Positions 41,488-50,224 of a DNA stretch of 64,000 bases are shown piece after piece. A program made the translations under genes and the position numbers. The first letter of the stretch is position 1, and each line of letters begins with the position of its first letter. The notes beneath the pieces were generated by a model, which searched no databases, had not been told where the DNA came from, and worked only from the letters and a program-made list of their open reading frames with translations. Location of the stretch: NCBI GenBank assembly GCA_003674045.1, contig PENC01000001.1, positions 1-64,000 on the forward strand, given 5' to 3'. This DNA comes from Streptomyces griseocarneus. Lineage in GTDB: Bacteria; Actinomycetota; Actinomycetes; Streptomycetales; Streptomycetaceae.

Positions 41488-41970
41488 GTGGGGACCTGGG
41501 GGCTGATTGTCGAGACGACCGTGGGCGGTGGGGAGCGCAAGCACACCTCGGGCTCGGTCGTCGCGCATGTGGAAGGCTCCCGCGACGAGGCGTTGCGGGA
41601 GCTGGAGAAGCGTGCCTGGAGCTACGAACCACGGCACCCGTACAACCCGAAGCGCAGGAGGCTGTTCCGCACCACGGACGGCTACGAGCTGCTCGTGGAC
41701 GGCGCATGGGACAGCTACGTCACGCGCTTCACCGTCGCGGAGCTGCTGTACGACAGCGACGCGCCCCCGGAGCCGCAACAGGACGACCGGCCGGTGGAAG
41801 CCGTCCCCAAGAAGTCCCTGCGCAGGAAGCACGCCCGCACCGAGCAGCCCGCCGCCCGGCTGGAGACCGCCACGCAGGAGCCCCCGCAGGACGAGCACGA
41901 CGTCACGCAGCGCGACGCCGACGGGGTTCCCCTCAAACCGTCCTGGCTGGGCCGCGGCGACCTGCCCTGA
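41488..41970 (+). CDS. Conserved hypothetical protein
   Basis: A 160-residue protein with an ordered N-terminal half (WGLIVETTVGGGERKHTSGS, RDEALRELEKRAWSYEP, RRRLFRTTDGYELLVDG) and a Pro/Glu/Gln-rich C-terminal half ending LKPSWLGRGDLP. No domain recognised. AAGGGGGG is 7-8 nt before GTG 41488, and the gene follows miaB after 23 bp, so it is probably in the miaB operon. The VVAHVEGSRDEAL region suggests a small alpha/beta domain only. Confidence 0.7.
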   Translation: MGTWGLIVETTVGGGERKHTSGSVVAHVEGSRDEALRELEKRAWSYEPRHPYNPKRRRLFRTTDGYELLVDGAWDSYVTRFTVAELLYDSDAPPEPQQDDRPVEAVPKKSLRRKHARTEQPAARLETATQEPPQDEHDVTQRDADGVPLKPSWLGRGDLP

Positions 41971-42000
41971 CGCCGCCCGGCGCTTGTTAGGGTGCGGCCC

Positions 42001-42711
42001 ATGCTCGTCGCCGCCGCTGTGTGCCCCTGCCCGCCCCTGCTGGTCCCCGAGGTCGCCTCCGGCGCCGCGCCCGAGCTGGACGCCCTGCGGGCCGCCTGCC
42101 TCGACGCCGTGGCGGTGCTCGCCGCCGCGCGGCCCGACCGGCTCGTCGTCGTCGGTCCTGCGGGCCCCGAGGGCCAGGGACACCACCCTCAGGGCGCGGC
42201 CGGAACGTTCCGGGGCTTCGGCGTCGACCTCGACGTGCGCCTCGGCGACGGGGAGCCCGCCGGGGAGCGTGTGCTGCCGCAGTCCCTGGCCGTGGCCGCC
42301 TGGCTGCTCGGCCGCACGGGATGGGCGACGGCTCCCGTCGAGGGACTGGGCGTCGGCGAGTGGGCCGGGGCCGAGGAGTGCCTGGAGACCGGCCGCGGAC
42401 TCGCCGCCCGCGACGACCGGGTCGCCCTCCTCGCGATGGGAGACGGCAGCGCCTGCCGGACCCTCAAGGCACCGGGCTACCTCGACGACCGGGCCGAAGG
42501 CTTCGACGCGGCCGCGGCACGGGCCCTGGGTGCCGCGGACACCGAGGCACTGGCCGCTCTCGACGAGGACCTCGCCCGCCAGCTCCAAGCCGCGGGCCGT
42601 GCCCCCTGGCAGGTGCTCGCGGGCGCGGCGGAGGGCGCCGGGCTGCGGGGAGCCCTGCTCCACGACGAGGCGCCGTACGGCGTCGGCTACTTCGCCGCCG
42701 CCTGGTCCTAG
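42001..42711 (+). CDS. Class III extradiol dioxygenase-like protein
   Basis: A 236-residue protein related to LigB-type class III extradiol dioxygenases (VAAAVCPCPPLLVPEVASG, RLVVVGPAG, VALLAMGDGSACRT, ending HDEAPYGVGYFAAAW). In catalytic members a His in the N-terminal P-H-P motif binds iron; here that position reads CPCPP, so Cys replaces it, and the later His is also unclear. It is therefore likely non-catalytic or binds metal differently. TAGGGT (41988-41993) lies 7 nt before ATG 42001, indicating a leaderless transcript independent of miaB. Confidence 0.7.
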   Translation: MLVAAAVCPCPPLLVPEVASGAAPELDALRAACLDAVAVLAAARPDRLVVVGPAGPEGQGHHPQGAAGTFRGFGVDLDVRLGDGEPAGERVLPQSLAVAAWLLGRTGWATAPVEGLGVGEWAGAEECLETGRGLAARDDRVALLAMGDGSACRTLKAPGYLDDRAEGFDAAAARALGAADTEALAALDEDLARQLQAAGRAPWQVLAGAAEGAGLRGALLHDEAPYGVGYFAAAWS

Positions 42712-42718
42712 CCGCTCC

Positions 42719-42748
42719 GGCGCCCCTGACGCCCTTCAGGGCGCCTTT
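42719..42748 (+). terminator. Terminator after the dioxygenase-like gene
   Basis: GGCGCCCCTGA pairs with TTCAGGGCGCC (one bulged C), followed by TTTCC, just past the stop codon. Confidence 0.7.
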
Positions 42749-42847
42749 CCGTCGCGATCCGGCCCCCCGGTGCTCCAGGCGTGTGAACGCCCGGGAGAGC
42801 ACCGTACAGACTCGGGGCCGAGCGGAACCCGAGGCGGGCGGACAAAC

Positions 42848-42888
42848 GGCGACGGGCCGCGGAGCGTGCTGCTCCGCGGCCCGTCGCC
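42848..42888 (-). terminator. Strong terminator of the minus-strand small gene
   Basis: Perfect 18-bp inverted repeat GGCGACGGGCCGCGGAGC / GCTCCGCGGCCCGTCGCC with a 5-nt loop, about 10 bp beyond the stop of the antitoxin-like gene. Confidence 0.85.
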
Positions 42889-42897
42889 GACGAGGTC

Positions 42898-43143
42898 TCA
42901 GGAGGACGAGGAGCCCGAACCGCCGTCCTTGCCGTCCTTCTCGGCGAGGCGCTCGATGGCCTCCTTGGCCTTGCCGGTGCCCGTCTGGATCTGGCTGGTG
43001 TACTTGCCCCCGGTCTTCTCGTCGACCGCCTTGGCGGCCTTCTCCAGCCCCGCCTCGATCTTGTCCCCGTGCTGCTGCGCGAGGTCGCCGACCTTGTCCT
43101 TCACCGGACCGAGCTTGGCCTTGAGGTCGTCCAACAGGCCCAT
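42898..43143 (-). CDS. MT0933-like antitoxin family protein
   Basis: An 81-residue helical, Lys/Glu-rich protein (MGLLDDLKAKLGPVKDKVGD, then QTGTGKAKEAIERLAEKDGK) with a Gly/Ser tail. This pattern matches the actinobacterial antitoxin family typified by M. tuberculosis MT0933 (PF14013). No toxin-like gene is next to it; the other neighbour is an acidic 80-residue protein. GAGGGAAGG is about 6 nt before ATG 43143. A toxin-antitoxin role is therefore only nominal; membrane- or DNA-associated stress function is equally possible. Confidence 0.7.
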   Translation of the reverse strand: MGLLDDLKAKLGPVKDKVGDLAQQHGDKIEAGLEKAAKAVDEKTGGKYTSQIQTGTGKAKEAIERLAEKDGKDGGSGSSSS

Positions 43144-43174
43144 GGCGCCTTCCCTCGTCTTTCCTGGTGCGAAG

Positions 43175-43417
43175 CTACTTACGGGCGCCCTCACCGGCCT
43201 CGCTGTCCGCGGCCTTCTCCGCGGACTGCTGCTTGGGGATCTCGACCCCCTCGGCCGGTGCGGCCTCCGCCGTGGTCTCGCCGGACTTCTCCGGCTCTGC
43301 CCCGGCGGCTTCGGTGGTCCCCGCCTCGTCGGCCGGTTCCGCCGTCAGAGTGGCTGTCGCCGCCTCTTCGGTTGACGCCTCGGCCTTCTTGCGGCGGAAC
43401 CTTGAAAACACGCCCAT
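43175..43417 (-). CDS. Small acidic low-complexity protein
   Basis: An 80-residue protein with a basic start (MGVFSRFRRKK) followed by Ala/Glu/Thr-rich low complexity (EEAATATLTAEPADEAGTTE). Family not recognised, though short MGVFSRFRRK-type proteins seem recurrent in Streptomyces. GGAG lies 7 nt before ATG 43417. It lies 31 bp upstream of the antitoxin-like gene on the same strand, so the two are likely one transcript ending at the 42848 hairpin. Confidence 0.55.
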   Translation of the reverse strand: MGVFSRFRRKKAEASTEEAATATLTAEPADEAGTTEAAGAEPEKSGETTAEAAPAEGVEIPKQQSAEKAADSEAGEGARK

Positions 43418-43600
43418 ATCTACTCCATTACCTTACTGGTGTGAGCGAAGTCCCGCGTCGTCCGGAGCGTTCCATTGCGCCGCTTCCGGACACCGGCCCG
43501 CGAACCGGCTCTCGGAACCTCGCAACAGGCAACGAAACCGACAGCGTCGCGTCACGTCGCTCGTTCGAGGGTCACGCCGGAGGTTTGCGAGACTGATGCG

Positions 43601-44551
43601 GTGAAAAACCCGGTGAAAAACGCACGTCCCGCCCCGCGGGTCATCGCCGTCGTCGGCCCCACGGCGGCTGGCAAGTCCGATCTCGGCGTCGCCCTCGCCC
43701 AGCACCTGGACGGCGAGGTGATCAACGCCGACTCCATGCAGCTCTACCGGGGCATGGACATCGGCACCGCCAAGCTGACGCCCGAGGAGCGCAAGGGCGT
43801 GCCGCACCGCCTGCTCGACATCTGGGACGTCACCGAGGCCGCGAGCGTCGCCGAGTACCAACGGCTGGCCCGTGCCGAGATCGACCGCCTGCTCGCCGAA
43901 GGCCGCACGCCCGTGCTCGTCGGAGGGTCGGGGCTCTACATCAAGGGCACCATCGACGCGCTCGAGTTCCCCGGCACCGACCCGGCCGTGCGCGCCCGGC
44001 TGGAGGCGGAGCTGGCGGAGCGGGGACCGGGCGTGCTGCACGCGCGGCTCGCCGCCGCCGACCCGGCCGCCGCGAGCGCCATCCTGCCCGGCAACGGCCG
44101 TCGCATCGTGCGCGCCCTGGAGGTCATCGAGATCACCGGCAAGCCGTTCACGGCCAACCTGCCCGGTGAGGAGCCCGTGTACGACGCCCTGCAGATCGGT
44201 GTCGACGTCGGGCGCCCGGAACTGGACGAGCGGATCGCCACCCGCGTCGACCGGATGTGGGAGGCGGGACTCGTCGACGAGGTGCGCGCGCTGGAGCGTG
44301 AGGGCCTGCGGGACGGCCTCACCGCGTCGCGCGCGCTGGGCTACCAGCAGGTGCTCGCCTTCCTGGCGGGGGAGTGCACCGAGGACGAGGCCCGTGCCGA
44401 GACCGTCCGGGCCACGAAGCGGTTCGCGCGGCGGCAGGACTCGTGGTTCCGCAAGGACGGCCGCGTGCACTGGCTGAGCGGGGCTCTCGAGGACCGTGCG
44501 GAACTCCCCGGGCAAGCCCTGACATTGGTCGAACGGGCGGTCACAGCCTGA
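43601..44551 (+). CDS. miaA: tRNA dimethylallyltransferase MiaA
   Basis: A 316-residue enzyme that prenylates A37 of UNN-reading tRNAs using DMAPP. It has P-loop GPTAAGKSD (residues 19-27), the catalytic Asp/Thr region NADSMQLYRGMDIGTAKLT (in part), DIWDVTE, GGSGLYIKGTIDAL, the Arg-rich GNGRRIVRALEV and the C-terminal ALGYQQVLAFLAGE. GTG 43601 is used; an in-frame GTG at 43613 is possible. GGAGG lies a rather long 17 nt upstream. It works directly before MiaB, encoded 3.6 kb away. Confidence 0.94.
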   Translation: MKNPVKNARPAPRVIAVVGPTAAGKSDLGVALAQHLDGEVINADSMQLYRGMDIGTAKLTPEERKGVPHRLLDIWDVTEAASVAEYQRLARAEIDRLLAEGRTPVLVGGSGLYIKGTIDALEFPGTDPAVRARLEAELAERGPGVLHARLAAADPAAASAILPGNGRRIVRALEVIEITGKPFTANLPGEEPVYDALQIGVDVGRPELDERIATRVDRMWEAGLVDEVRALEREGLRDGLTASRALGYQQVLAFLAGECTEDEARAETVRATKRFARRQDSWFRKDGRVHWLSGALEDRAELPGQALTLVERAVTA

Positions 44552-44659
44552 TCACGTGATGGCATCGGGACGCTATGCGCGGCATTCCGGGCCGGGCGGG
44601 CGTGCCATCATCAAGCGGTCGATCGAGTGGTGGAGTCCGAGTGGGGAGGGCGCGTGGCG

Positions 44660-45145
44660 ATGGAGGCCGGCCCTCGTGACAGACCGCAACGGCCGCCCCG
44701 GGACGAACCGGAAGCTCTGGCTCCGGCAGCGTCTCCGGAGGCGCTGACCCCCGACGGCCCCGACGACACCGAAGGGGTCGACGGCGCGGTAGCCGCTGCC
44801 GCCGCGCCCGCGTCGTTCCGGGAGCTGCGCCCGCAGCGCAAGCTGCGTGCCTGGCAGCTCGCGCCCATCGTCGCGCTCGCCGCCATCGGTTCGCTGATGT
44901 TCGCCTTCCCGCTCGCCTTCGAGTTCGGCGACGGCGGGCCGGTCGTGGCCATGCTCGGACTGCTCATCAGCTGCTGTGCCGCGGGCTGGGCCGTCATGGC
45001 GGCCCGCCGCGTCGGCTACACCTGGCCGGGGCTGCCGCCCCGGGGCTCCGGCAGCCGCCCGGACTGGCGGTACGTGGGCCTGTACGTGGGCGTCGTCGCG
45101 CTCGCCGTCGTGCTGGCCGTCTGGCGAGTGGCGCGCCTGCGCTAG
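44660..45145 (+). CDS. Conserved membrane protein
   Basis: A 161-residue protein with a disordered Pro/Ala/Glu-rich N-terminus (~1-55) and three membrane segments (~68-85 LAPIVALAAIGSLMFAFPLA, ~95-115 VAMLGLLISCCAAGWAVMA, ~137-155). Family not recognised. ATG 44660 has GGGGAGGG about 10 nt upstream, with an alternative GTG at 44654. It lies between miaA and dapF; Streptomyces seem to keep this order, but the function is unknown. Confidence 0.65.
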   Translation: MEAGPRDRPQRPPRDEPEALAPAASPEALTPDGPDDTEGVDGAVAAAAAPASFRELRPQRKLRAWQLAPIVALAAIGSLMFAFPLAFEFGDGGPVVAMLGLLISCCAAGWAVMAARRVGYTWPGLPPRGSGSRPDWRYVGLYVGVVALAVVLAVWRVARLR

Positions 45146-45245
45146 CCGCCCGGCACGGCCGCGCCGGTCCGGACGGCGGGCAGGCTCCGCAGTCCGGTCC
45201 CACCTCGCCCGGCCCGCTGTCGCAGGCGCCCCGTACCATCGAACC

Positions 45246-46127
45246 GTGAGCACCGCGCAGATCGCCTTCCTCAAGGGCCACGGCACCGAGAACGACTTCG
45301 TGATCATCCCCGACCCCGACGGGCGGCTTGAGCTGTCCCCGGCCGCGGTCGCCCGGCTGTGCGACCGGCGGGCGGGCATCGGCGCCGACGGCGTCCTGCG
45401 CGTCGTACGGTCCGCCGCCCACCCCGAGGCGCGCGCCATGGCCGACGAGGCCGAGTGGTTCATGGACTACCGCAACAGCGACGGCAGCATCGCCGAGATG
45501 TGCGGCAACGGCGTCCGCGTCTTCGCCCGCTACCTCCAGCACGCCGGTCTCGTCGGGGAGGGCGACGTCGCCGTCGCCACCCGGGCGGGCGTCCGCCGTG
45601 CGCACATCGCCAAGGAGGACGCGGGCGGCGGCATCACCGTCGGGATGGGCCGTGCGGCGCTCCCCGAAGGGGAGGTCACCGTCACGGTCGGCGACCGCAG
45701 CTGGCCCGCGCGCAACGTGAACATGGGCAACCCGCACGCCGTCCTCTTCACCGAGGACCTCGCGGACGCCGGGAACCTGTACGCCGCACCCCTCGTCGAG
45801 CCCGCCGCCGCGTACCCGGACGGCACCAACGTCGAGTTCGTCGTCGACCGGGGCCCGCGCCACGTCGCCATGCGCGTGCACGAGCGCGGCTCCGGCGAGA
45901 CGCGCTCCTGCGGCACGGGCGCGTGCGCCGTGATGGTCGCGACGGCTCGCAGGGACGGCGCCGACCCGGCGGTCACCGGCGTCCCCGTCAGCTACACCGT
46001 GGATGTCCCCGGTGGCCGGCTGGTGATCGGCGAGGCGCCGGACGGCTCGATCGAGATGACCGGCCCCGCGGTGATCGTCGCGGAGGGCGTCCTCGATCCC
46101 TCCTGGCTCGCCGACGCCCTCGGCTGA
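45246..46127 (+). CDS. dapF: Diaminopimelate epimerase DapF
   Basis: A 293-residue epimerase converting LL- to meso-diaminopimelate for lysine synthesis (Streptomyces peptidoglycan uses LL-DAP). Two-domain fold with the catalytic cysteine pair C86 (AEMCGNGVR) and C222 (TRSCGTGAC), plus HGTENDFV and GNPHAVLF motifs. GTG 45246 is preceded by TACCAT (45234-45239) with a 6-nt gap and no ribosome site, so translation is probably leaderless. A hairpin follows. Confidence 0.95.
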   Translation: MSTAQIAFLKGHGTENDFVIIPDPDGRLELSPAAVARLCDRRAGIGADGVLRVVRSAAHPEARAMADEAEWFMDYRNSDGSIAEMCGNGVRVFARYLQHAGLVGEGDVAVATRAGVRRAHIAKEDAGGGITVGMGRAALPEGEVTVTVGDRSWPARNVNMGNPHAVLFTEDLADAGNLYAAPLVEPAAAYPDGTNVEFVVDRGPRHVAMRVHERGSGETRSCGTGACAVMVATARRDGADPAVTGVPVSYTVDVPGGRLVIGEAPDGSIEMTGPAVIVAEGVLDPSWLADALG

Positions 46128-46131
46128 CCCA

Positions 46132-46158
46132 CCGGGCGCGGGCCTGCCCCGCGCCCGG
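46132..46158 (+). terminator. Hairpin after dapF
   Basis: CCGGGCGCGGG pairs with CCCGCGCCCGG around a short loop, 4 bp past the dapF stop. GC hairpin without a U-tract. Confidence 0.65.
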
Positions 46159-46361
46159 CCGGTGTGCCGCTCTCCTGCGGATTCCGCACTACCGCGAATC
46201 CGCGCGGTCGCCGAACTCCTGGCTGCGTGGCTCGCTCGAATGGGTGATCCGTTTCACTCTGGGCGAGAGCGGGTGAGCGGCGCGTGATGGGCTCGGTAAC
46301 ATCAAGCACCGGGGTCAGCAGGCGACGGGCCGACCACCGGTGGAGGCTGCCGGAGGTGCCC

Positions 46362-48491
46362 ATGAGCGCAGAGACCGCGAACGAAGGTGCTCTCGGCCGC
46401 ATGCGCGGTCGCGCCCGTATCGACCTGAGGCGGCTGAGGCGCGCGGCGCTCGGCGGGTCCGGATCACGCCGCCTCCCGGACGCCATCGACCACGTCGCCA
46501 AGGTCCACCGCGCCCACCACCCCGGAGCGGATCTGGACATCCTGTGCCGCGCCTACCTCCTCGCCGAGTCCTCGCACCGCGGCCAGACCCGCAAGAGCGG
46601 CGAGCCGTACATCACCCACCCGCTCGCCGTGACCCTGATCCTGGCCGAACTGGGCGCCGAGACCACCACCTTGACGGCCTCCCTCCTCCACGACACGGTC
46701 GAGGACACCGAGGTGACGCTGGATCAGGTGCGCCGGGAGTTCGGCGAGGAGGTGCGCTTCCTCGTCGACGGCGTCACCAAGCTGGAGAAGGTCGACTACG
46801 GCGCCGCCGCCGAGCCGGAGACGTTCCGCAAGATGCTCGTGGCCACCGGCAACGACGTCCGCGTGATGTCCATCAAACTCGCCGACCGGCTGCACAACAT
46901 GCGCACGCTCGGCGTGATGCGCCCCGACAAGCAGGTCCGCATCGCCAAGGTCACCCGGGACGTGCTCATCCCGCTCGCCGAGCGGCTGGGGGTCCAGGCG
47001 CTCAAGACCGAGCTGGAGGACCTGGTCTTCGCGATCCTCCACCCCGAGGAGTACGCCCGCACCCGCGAGCTCGTCCTCTCCCACGCGGGCCGCTCCGACC
47101 CCCTGGTGGCCACGGCCGACAGGGTGCGCGGCGTGCTGCGCGAGGCGGGCATCGCCGCGGAAGTCCTCGTCCGCGCGCGGCACTTCGTCTCCGTCCACCG
47201 GGTGCGGCTCCAGCACGGCAGCGTCACCGGCTCGGACCTCGGGCGGCTGCTCGTCCTCGTCGGGGAGGACGCCGACTGCTACGCCGTGCTCGGCGAGCTC
47301 CATACGTGCTTCACGCCGTACGTCTCGGAGTTCAAGGACTTCATCGCGGTGCCGAAGTTCAACCTCTATCAGTCGCTGCACACCGCCGTCGCGGGCCCCG
47401 GAGGGGAGGCCGCGCAGGTGCTCATCCGCACCCACCAGATGCACCGCGTCGCCGAGGCCGGGGTTGTCGCCCTGGGAAACCCCTACGCGGCGCCCGAGAC
47501 GCCCGACGCGACCGACGGCGAGCGCGTCGACCCCACCCGGCCCGGCTGGCTCTCGCGGCTCCTGGAGTGGCAGCGGGCCACGCCCGACCCCGATACGTTC
47601 TGGACCTCCCTCCGTGACGATCTCGCGCAGGACCGCGAGGTCACGGTCTTCCGCGCCGACGGCGGCACGATCGGCCTCCCGGCCGGCTCGACGTGTGTCG
47701 ACGCCGCGTACGCGCAGCACGGGGACGGCGCGCACAGCTGCATCGGCGCCCGGGTCAACGGCCGCCTGGCGACGCTCAGCACGGTCCTGAGCGACGGTGA
47801 CACGCTCCAGCTGCTCATGTCGCGCGACTCCGCCTCCGGACCGTCCCCGGACTGGCTGGAGCACGCCCGGACGCCCGCCGCGCGCATCGCCATCGAGCGC
47901 TGGCTCGCCACCCACCCGGCGGCCGATCCCGTCGGGCCGCCCGTGCCTCCGTCCCCGCCGGACCGGCCCTGTCCGCCGCCCCGGTCCACCGCCCCGGCCG
48001 CCCGCTGGCCGGTCGTGGTCACCGCGGACGGCACCGACCTGGCCGCCACGAGCGTGCGGCTGGCGGGGTGCTGTACGCCCGTTCCGCCCGACGAGGTCAC
48101 CGGATTCGCCGTGCGGGGCGGTGCGGTGACCGTGCACCGCGCGCAGTGCCCCGCCGTCGGCAGGATGGTCGCCTCCGGGCGCGCGGCCATGGACGTGCGG
48201 TGGAGCAGCCCCGAGGGCGACGGGTCCTTCGACTACCGGGTCACGCTCCTCGCCGAATCGTTCAGCAGGCCGCACCTGCTGGCCGACCTGACCGAGGCCA
48301 TCGCGGGGGAGGGGGCCGCGGTCATCTCCGCCGCCGTCGAGCCGCCGCACGAGCAGCGCGTCCGGCACACCTACACGCTCCAGCTGGCCGACGCCGCCCA
48401 ACTGCCCGACCTGATCCGCGCCATGCGCCGCGTCCCGGGCGTCTACGACGTCGAACGGGCGGGCCGCTCCTTCGCCGGAGCTCCGCTGTGA
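46362..48491 (+). CDS. rshA: RelA/SpoT-family (p)ppGpp hydrolase/synthetase homologue, RshA-like
   Basis: A 709-residue RSH protein: HD hydrolase (~40-200, THPLAVTLILAEL; LLHDTVEDTEVT with H110/D111), synthetase-like domain (~240-370), TGS (~415-480, VTVFRADGGTIGLPAGSTCV), a cysteine-containing zinc-finger-like region (LAGCCTPVPPDEVTGFAV, HRAQCP) and a C-terminal ACT domain. The hydrolase motifs are intact, but the synthetase domain deviates: canonical RFKDYIA reads EFKDFIA (E323), NGYQSLHT reads NLYQSLHT, and EVQIRT reads QVLIRT, losing the catalytic Glu. It may be mainly a hydrolase. The second RSH of S. coelicolor at this locus is named RshA. ATG 46362 has GGAGG 5-6 nt upstream. Confidence 0.85.
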   Translation: MSAETANEGALGRMRGRARIDLRRLRRAALGGSGSRRLPDAIDHVAKVHRAHHPGADLDILCRAYLLAESSHRGQTRKSGEPYITHPLAVTLILAELGAETTTLTASLLHDTVEDTEVTLDQVRREFGEEVRFLVDGVTKLEKVDYGAAAEPETFRKMLVATGNDVRVMSIKLADRLHNMRTLGVMRPDKQVRIAKVTRDVLIPLAERLGVQALKTELEDLVFAILHPEEYARTRELVLSHAGRSDPLVATADRVRGVLREAGIAAEVLVRARHFVSVHRVRLQHGSVTGSDLGRLLVLVGEDADCYAVLGELHTCFTPYVSEFKDFIAVPKFNLYQSLHTAVAGPGGEAAQVLIRTHQMHRVAEAGVVALGNPYAAPETPDATDGERVDPTRPGWLSRLLEWQRATPDPDTFWTSLRDDLAQDREVTVFRADGGTIGLPAGSTCVDAAYAQHGDGAHSCIGARVNGRLATLSTVLSDGDTLQLLMSRDSASGPSPDWLEHARTPAARIAIERWLATHPAADPVGPPVPPSPPDRPCPPPRSTAPAARWPVVVTADGTDLAATSVRLAGCCTPVPPDEVTGFAVRGGAVTVHRAQCPAVGRMVASGRAAMDVRWSSPEGDGSFDYRVTLLAESFSRPHLLADLTEAIAGEGAAVISAAVEPPHEQRVRHTYTLQLADAAQLPDLIRAMRRVPGVYDVERAGRSFAGAPL

Positions 48492-48605
48492 GTCCGTCGA
48501 CGACCCCATCGGTATGACAGTCGTACAGTCTGCCGAAGCGCTCATACGGGTGGGGCGGCGTCGCGCCGCCGACAGCCGGGGCCGTCGCGCTGGTAGCGGT
48601 GGACC

Positions 48606-50093
48606 ATGCCGCACTCCCTCGCCGCCCGCGCCAGGACGCGCTTCCCGTTCAACCAGTGGTCCCTGCGCCGCAGGGCCGCCTTCTACACCGCCGCCGCGAC
48701 CCTCCTCGTGGGAGCCGCCGCCCCGCCCGTCCCCACCGCGGAGGGGATCGGCGACCGGCTCTTCCCGTACCTGGGCAACCCGGGCTTCCACGTGCTCGCC
48801 TACGACATCGCCCTCGACTACCACGGCAACGACAAGCCGCTCGACGCCGTCACCACCATCAGAGCCGAGGCGAGCGACTGGCTGGACCACTTCAACCTGG
48901 ACTTCACCCACGGCATGGTCCGCTCGGTCGAGGTCAACGGGGCGCCCGCCGACTTCCGGCCGGTCCAGGAGGACCTGGTCGTCACCCCGGCCATGACGCT
49001 CCCGGCCCATGGACAGTTCACCGTCCGGGTGCGCCACACCAGTGACCCGCGGGGCGCGGGCGACGGCGGCTGGGTCACCACGAGCGACGGGCTGGTCATG
49101 GCCAACCAGGCCGACGCCGCCCACCGGATCTTCCCCGGCAGCGACCACCCCTCCGAGAAGGCCCGCTTCACCTTTCACGTCACGGCTCCCAAGGAGCTCA
49201 CCGTGGTGGCCAACGGCCTCGCCGCGGGCCACGTCACCAAGGGCGCGGAGACCACCTGGACATATCGCACCACACACCCCATGGCCACCGAGCTCGCCCA
49301 GATCTCGATCGGCCGCTCCGTCACCCCGCGCCGCAGCGGACCGCGCGGGATGGCCGTGCGTGACGTCGTACCCGCCGCCGAGCAGCAGCGGCTGGAGAAG
49401 TGGACGGCCAAGACGCCCGACCAGATCGCGTGGATGGAAAAGCGCGTCGGGCAGTTCCCGTTCGAGACCTACGGGGTACTCATGGCCGACGCGTCGACCG
49501 GGTTCGAGCTGGAGACGCAGACGCTCTCGCTCTTCGAACGCGCCCTGTTCACCCGGACCGACATCCCCGACTGGTACCTCGAATCGATCATGGTGCACGA
49601 GCTGGCCCACCAGTGGTTCGGCGACAGCGTCAGCCCCCGGATGTGGTCCGACCTCTGGCTCAACGAGGGCCATGCCACCTGGTACGAGGCGCTCTACGCG
49701 GACGAACGGGGCGGCAGGAAGTTCACCGACCGGATGCGCACGGCGTACGAGTACTCCGACGCCATGCGCGCCGACGGCGGGCCGCCCGCCATGCCCAAGG
49801 GACCCGCTCCGGGCAAGAAGGTCAGCATCTTCCGGCCGGTCGTCTACGACGGCAGCGCGGTGGTGCTCTACGCACTGCGCGAGAAGATCGGTGCGGCCGC
49901 CTTCGAGAGCCTGGAGCGCCAGTGGGTCGCCGCCCACCGCGACTCCACGGCGTCCACGGCCGACTTCATCGCGCTCGCCTCCCGCGTCGCCCACCAGGAC
50001 CTGACCGCGTTCCTGCACGCCTGGCTGTACGACCCGACGACCCCGCCCATGCCCGGCCACCCCGACTGGAAGCCCACCAAGAAACCCGCGTGA
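48606..50093 (+). CDS. M1-family zinc metallopeptidase (aminopeptidase N-like)
   Basis: A 495-residue exported or membrane-anchored peptidase. The basic N-terminus leads to one hydrophobic segment (~24-44, ending APPVPT) with no lipobox. The catalytic domain has HELAHQWFGD (HExxH) and the downstream Glu in LNEGHATWYE (usual LNEGFA reads LNEGHA), together the gluzincin site. The N-terminal beta domain is present, but the long C-terminal helical domain of PepN is absent, so this is a compact M1 enzyme. ATG 48606 has no strong ribosome site. Confidence 0.88.
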   Translation: MPHSLAARARTRFPFNQWSLRRRAAFYTAAATLLVGAAAPPVPTAEGIGDRLFPYLGNPGFHVLAYDIALDYHGNDKPLDAVTTIRAEASDWLDHFNLDFTHGMVRSVEVNGAPADFRPVQEDLVVTPAMTLPAHGQFTVRVRHTSDPRGAGDGGWVTTSDGLVMANQADAAHRIFPGSDHPSEKARFTFHVTAPKELTVVANGLAAGHVTKGAETTWTYRTTHPMATELAQISIGRSVTPRRSGPRGMAVRDVVPAAEQQRLEKWTAKTPDQIAWMEKRVGQFPFETYGVLMADASTGFELETQTLSLFERALFTRTDIPDWYLESIMVHELAHQWFGDSVSPRMWSDLWLNEGHATWYEALYADERGGRKFTDRMRTAYEYSDAMRADGGPPAMPKGPAPGKKVSIFRPVVYDGSAVVLYALREKIGAAAFESLERQWVAAHRDSTASTADFIALASRVAHQDLTAFLHAWLYDPTTPPMPGHPDWKPTKKPA

Positions 50094-50224
50094 CGCCCGT
50101 ACCACGGCGTGGGACCATCGACAGGTCGGCGCGGGAGCCGCCCGGGAATCTCCGGGGGCCGCCGCACGTTGTCGACGGTGTGGTCCCTCGTCGGGGCCGC
50201 CACTTCCAACGACGTAAGGATCAA

